Origin: Gammaproteobacteria bacterium
GTDB taxonomy: Bacteria; Pseudomonadota; Gammaproteobacteria; QNFN01
DNA length: 5,493 nt
Direction of reading: 5' to 3'
Assembly: GCA_003645555.1 (NCBI GenBank)
Contig: QNFN01000150.1
Location: 1 to 5,493, forward strand
Below are positions 4,562 through 5,493 of this stretch, piece after piece. The notes under the pieces are model-generated. The model was not told where the DNA came from. It made no database searches and saw nothing but the letters and a program-made list of their open reading frames with translations. The number at the start of each line of letters is the position of its first letter. The first letter of the stretch is position 1. A program made the position numbers and the translations under genes.

Positions 4562-4851
4562 ACGAAGCGTGCTGTGACGGCCTGCGTCTCGATCCGGCAA
4601 CCCGTGAATCGGCGCGCCGTCGGTTGCTGTCGATCAAGGGCCACGTCGAGGGCATCCTGCGCATGTGCGAGGACGAGACCATCTATTGCGTCGACGTTCT
4701 CAAGCAGATCAAGGCGGTCCAGGGGGCACTCGACAAGGTCGGTGGCCTGGTCCTGCAGAGCCACCTGCGCGACCACGTTGTTTCGGCCGCCGAGCGTGGT
4801 GACACCGAGGCGATCGTGGCCGAGTTGATGGAGGTCCTGAAGTACCGCTGA
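4558..4851 (+). CDS. csoR: CsoR-family metal-sensing repressor
   Basis: 97 residues, the DUF156/CsoR-RcnR-FrmR four-helix fold, with the family pattern RRLLSIKGHVEGILRM, IYCVDVLKQIKAVQGAL and SHLRDHV. The candidate metal ligands by spacing are C44, H69 and H73. They occupy the Cys-His-Cys positions of M. tuberculosis CsoR (C36, H61, C65), with His replacing the last Cys, the same set described for Thermus thermophilus CsoR. By the same offset, Y43 and E89 match the second-shell Tyr and Glu. Three extra Cys (C5, C6, C37) are present. Family members bind operator DNA as oligomers and release it on metal binding, here most likely Cu(I). The GTG start overlaps the copZ stop by 4 bp, with GGAGG (4549-4553) 4 bases upstream, so translation is probably coupled. 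It should autoregulate the operon. Confidence 0.92.
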   Translation: MNEACCDGLRLDPATRESARRRLLSIKGHVEGILRMCEDETIYCVDVLKQIKAVQGALDKVGGLVLQSHLRDHVVSAAERGDTEAIVAELMEVLKYR

Positions 4852-4893
4852 GCCCCTGTCAGGTGCTGGCGGTAGCAGGACGAGGAAGAAACC

Positions 4894-5493
4894 ATGGGTA
4901 ATGAGATCCGGTTTGCGATCGGTGGCATGACCTGTGCTTCCTGTGTCGGTCGCGTCGAGCGGGTGTTGAAGAAACAGCCCGGTGTGCTCGATGCGGTGGT
5001 CAACCTTGCCACCGAGCAGGCCAGCGTGGCTTTCGACCCTGAGGTCGGCGATGTGCCGGGATTGCTGGCGGCGGTCGACGACGCAGGCTACGCGGTCGAC
5101 CGTGCGCACCTGGAGCTGCGCATCGAGGGCATGACCTGCGCGTCCTGCGTGTCGCGCGTTGAGCGGGTATTGAAAAAGCAGCCGGGAGTGCTGGCGGCAA
5201 CGGTCAATCTTGCCACCGAGCGGGCCGCCATCGACTACCTGCCGGCGACGGTTGATCCGGGTCAGTTGAAAGCGGTGATCCGCGACGCAGGCTACACGGC
5301 GGCCACGGTAGAGCAGGGCGGTGATCGCGAGCGTGACGCCCGGGCCCGCGAGCTGGCCGGGCTGGAACGTGACCTGACCGTCGCCGCGCTGTTTGCCGTG
5401 CCGGTGGTGCTGTTGGCGATGGGGCCGATGCTCTGGCCCGGGTTCGGCGCCTGGCTTACCGGGCTTGCGCCCGTCGGGGCGTGGCACATCGCC
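4894..5493 (+). CDS. copA: CopA-type Cu(I)-exporting P1B-ATPase, N-terminal part; C-terminus beyond right edge
   Basis: The frame is open for 200 codons from ATG 4894 to the window end. Two tandem HMA domains carry GMTCASC motifs (C14/C17 and C82/C85), separated by exactly 68 residues and nearly identical over the motif and first helix. A charged stretch (about 140-160) leads to the first membrane segment, LTVAALFAVPVVLLAMGPML (161-180). The phosphorylation site (DKTG), the CPC transmembrane motif and the ATP-binding domain should lie past 5493 and cannot be checked. In this family, CPx-type ATPases pump Cu(I) out of the cytoplasm, with the HMA domains sensing or receiving copper from CopZ. 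GAGGAA lies 6 bases before the ATG, 42 bp after csoR. Co-localisation with copZ and csoR supports copper over Zn/Cd/Pb specificity. Confidence 0.92.
   Translation, partial: MGNEIRFAIGGMTCASCVGRVERVLKKQPGVLDAVVNLATEQASVAFDPEVGDVPGLLAAVDDAGYAVDRAHLELRIEGMTCASCVSRVERVLKKQPGVLAATVNLATERAAIDYLPATVDPGQLKAVIRDAGYTAATVEQGGDRERDARARELAGLERDLTVAALFAVPVVLLAMGPMLWPGFGAWLTGLAPVGAWHIA

Noticed and set aside
4540..5487. 315-codon minus-strand frame across csoR and copA
   Set aside because: Although long, it is antisense to two clear family proteins with ribosome-binding sites; the translation is Arg/His/Gln-rich without motifs.

Overview
The window looks like a GC-rich proteobacterial chromosome, most likely gammaproteobacterial. 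The grounds are GC-ending codons in the coding frames, a SlyD-type FKBP, a GTAG-type REP pair, and the style of the small-protein N-terminus at the left edge. That placement is inference; no rRNA or other taxonomic marker is present.

Left part (1-2032, all on the minus strand, so read right to left): three co-directional genes, plausibly one operon. First is a SlyD-like peptidyl-prolyl isomerase (GTG start at 2032). After 26 bp comes a NYN-domain (PIN-like) putative ribonuclease with a C-terminal OST-HTH/LOTUS domain. After a further 71 bp comes a protein with a small N-terminal domain followed by at least four 27-residue proline-rich repeats. This last gene leaves the window at base 1 and is easily missed because its stop codon is outside.

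Middle (2033-4281, also minus strand): a less orderly stretch. It holds a doubtful 60-codon reading frame, a convergent pair of REP palindromes (2377-2422), a complete class II Fic protein with a winged-helix-like C-terminus, a 393-bp AT-rich gap with a perfect 10-bp inverted repeat, and an apparently frameshifted gene remnant (4001-4281). The mixture suggests an accessory segment between two backbone operons.

Right part (4282-5493, plus strand): a copper-homeostasis operon in the order copZ-csoR-copA. A good sigma-70-like promoter (TTGACA, 17-bp spacer, TATGTT) is followed by a C/G-rich inverted repeat at the expected transcription start, which is the natural candidate operator for the CsoR repressor. 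copZ and csoR overlap by 4 bp. copA follows after 42 bp and runs off the right edge after its two metal-binding domains and first membrane segment. The working model is that Cu(I) releases CsoR, CopZ carries Cu(I) in the cytoplasm, and CopA exports it.

No wholly new system is demonstrated. The items most worth following up are the edge-truncated repeat protein with its SlyD/NYN-LOTUS neighbours, the Cys-His-His CsoR with its operator, and the inverted-repeat AT-rich gap beside the Fic gene.
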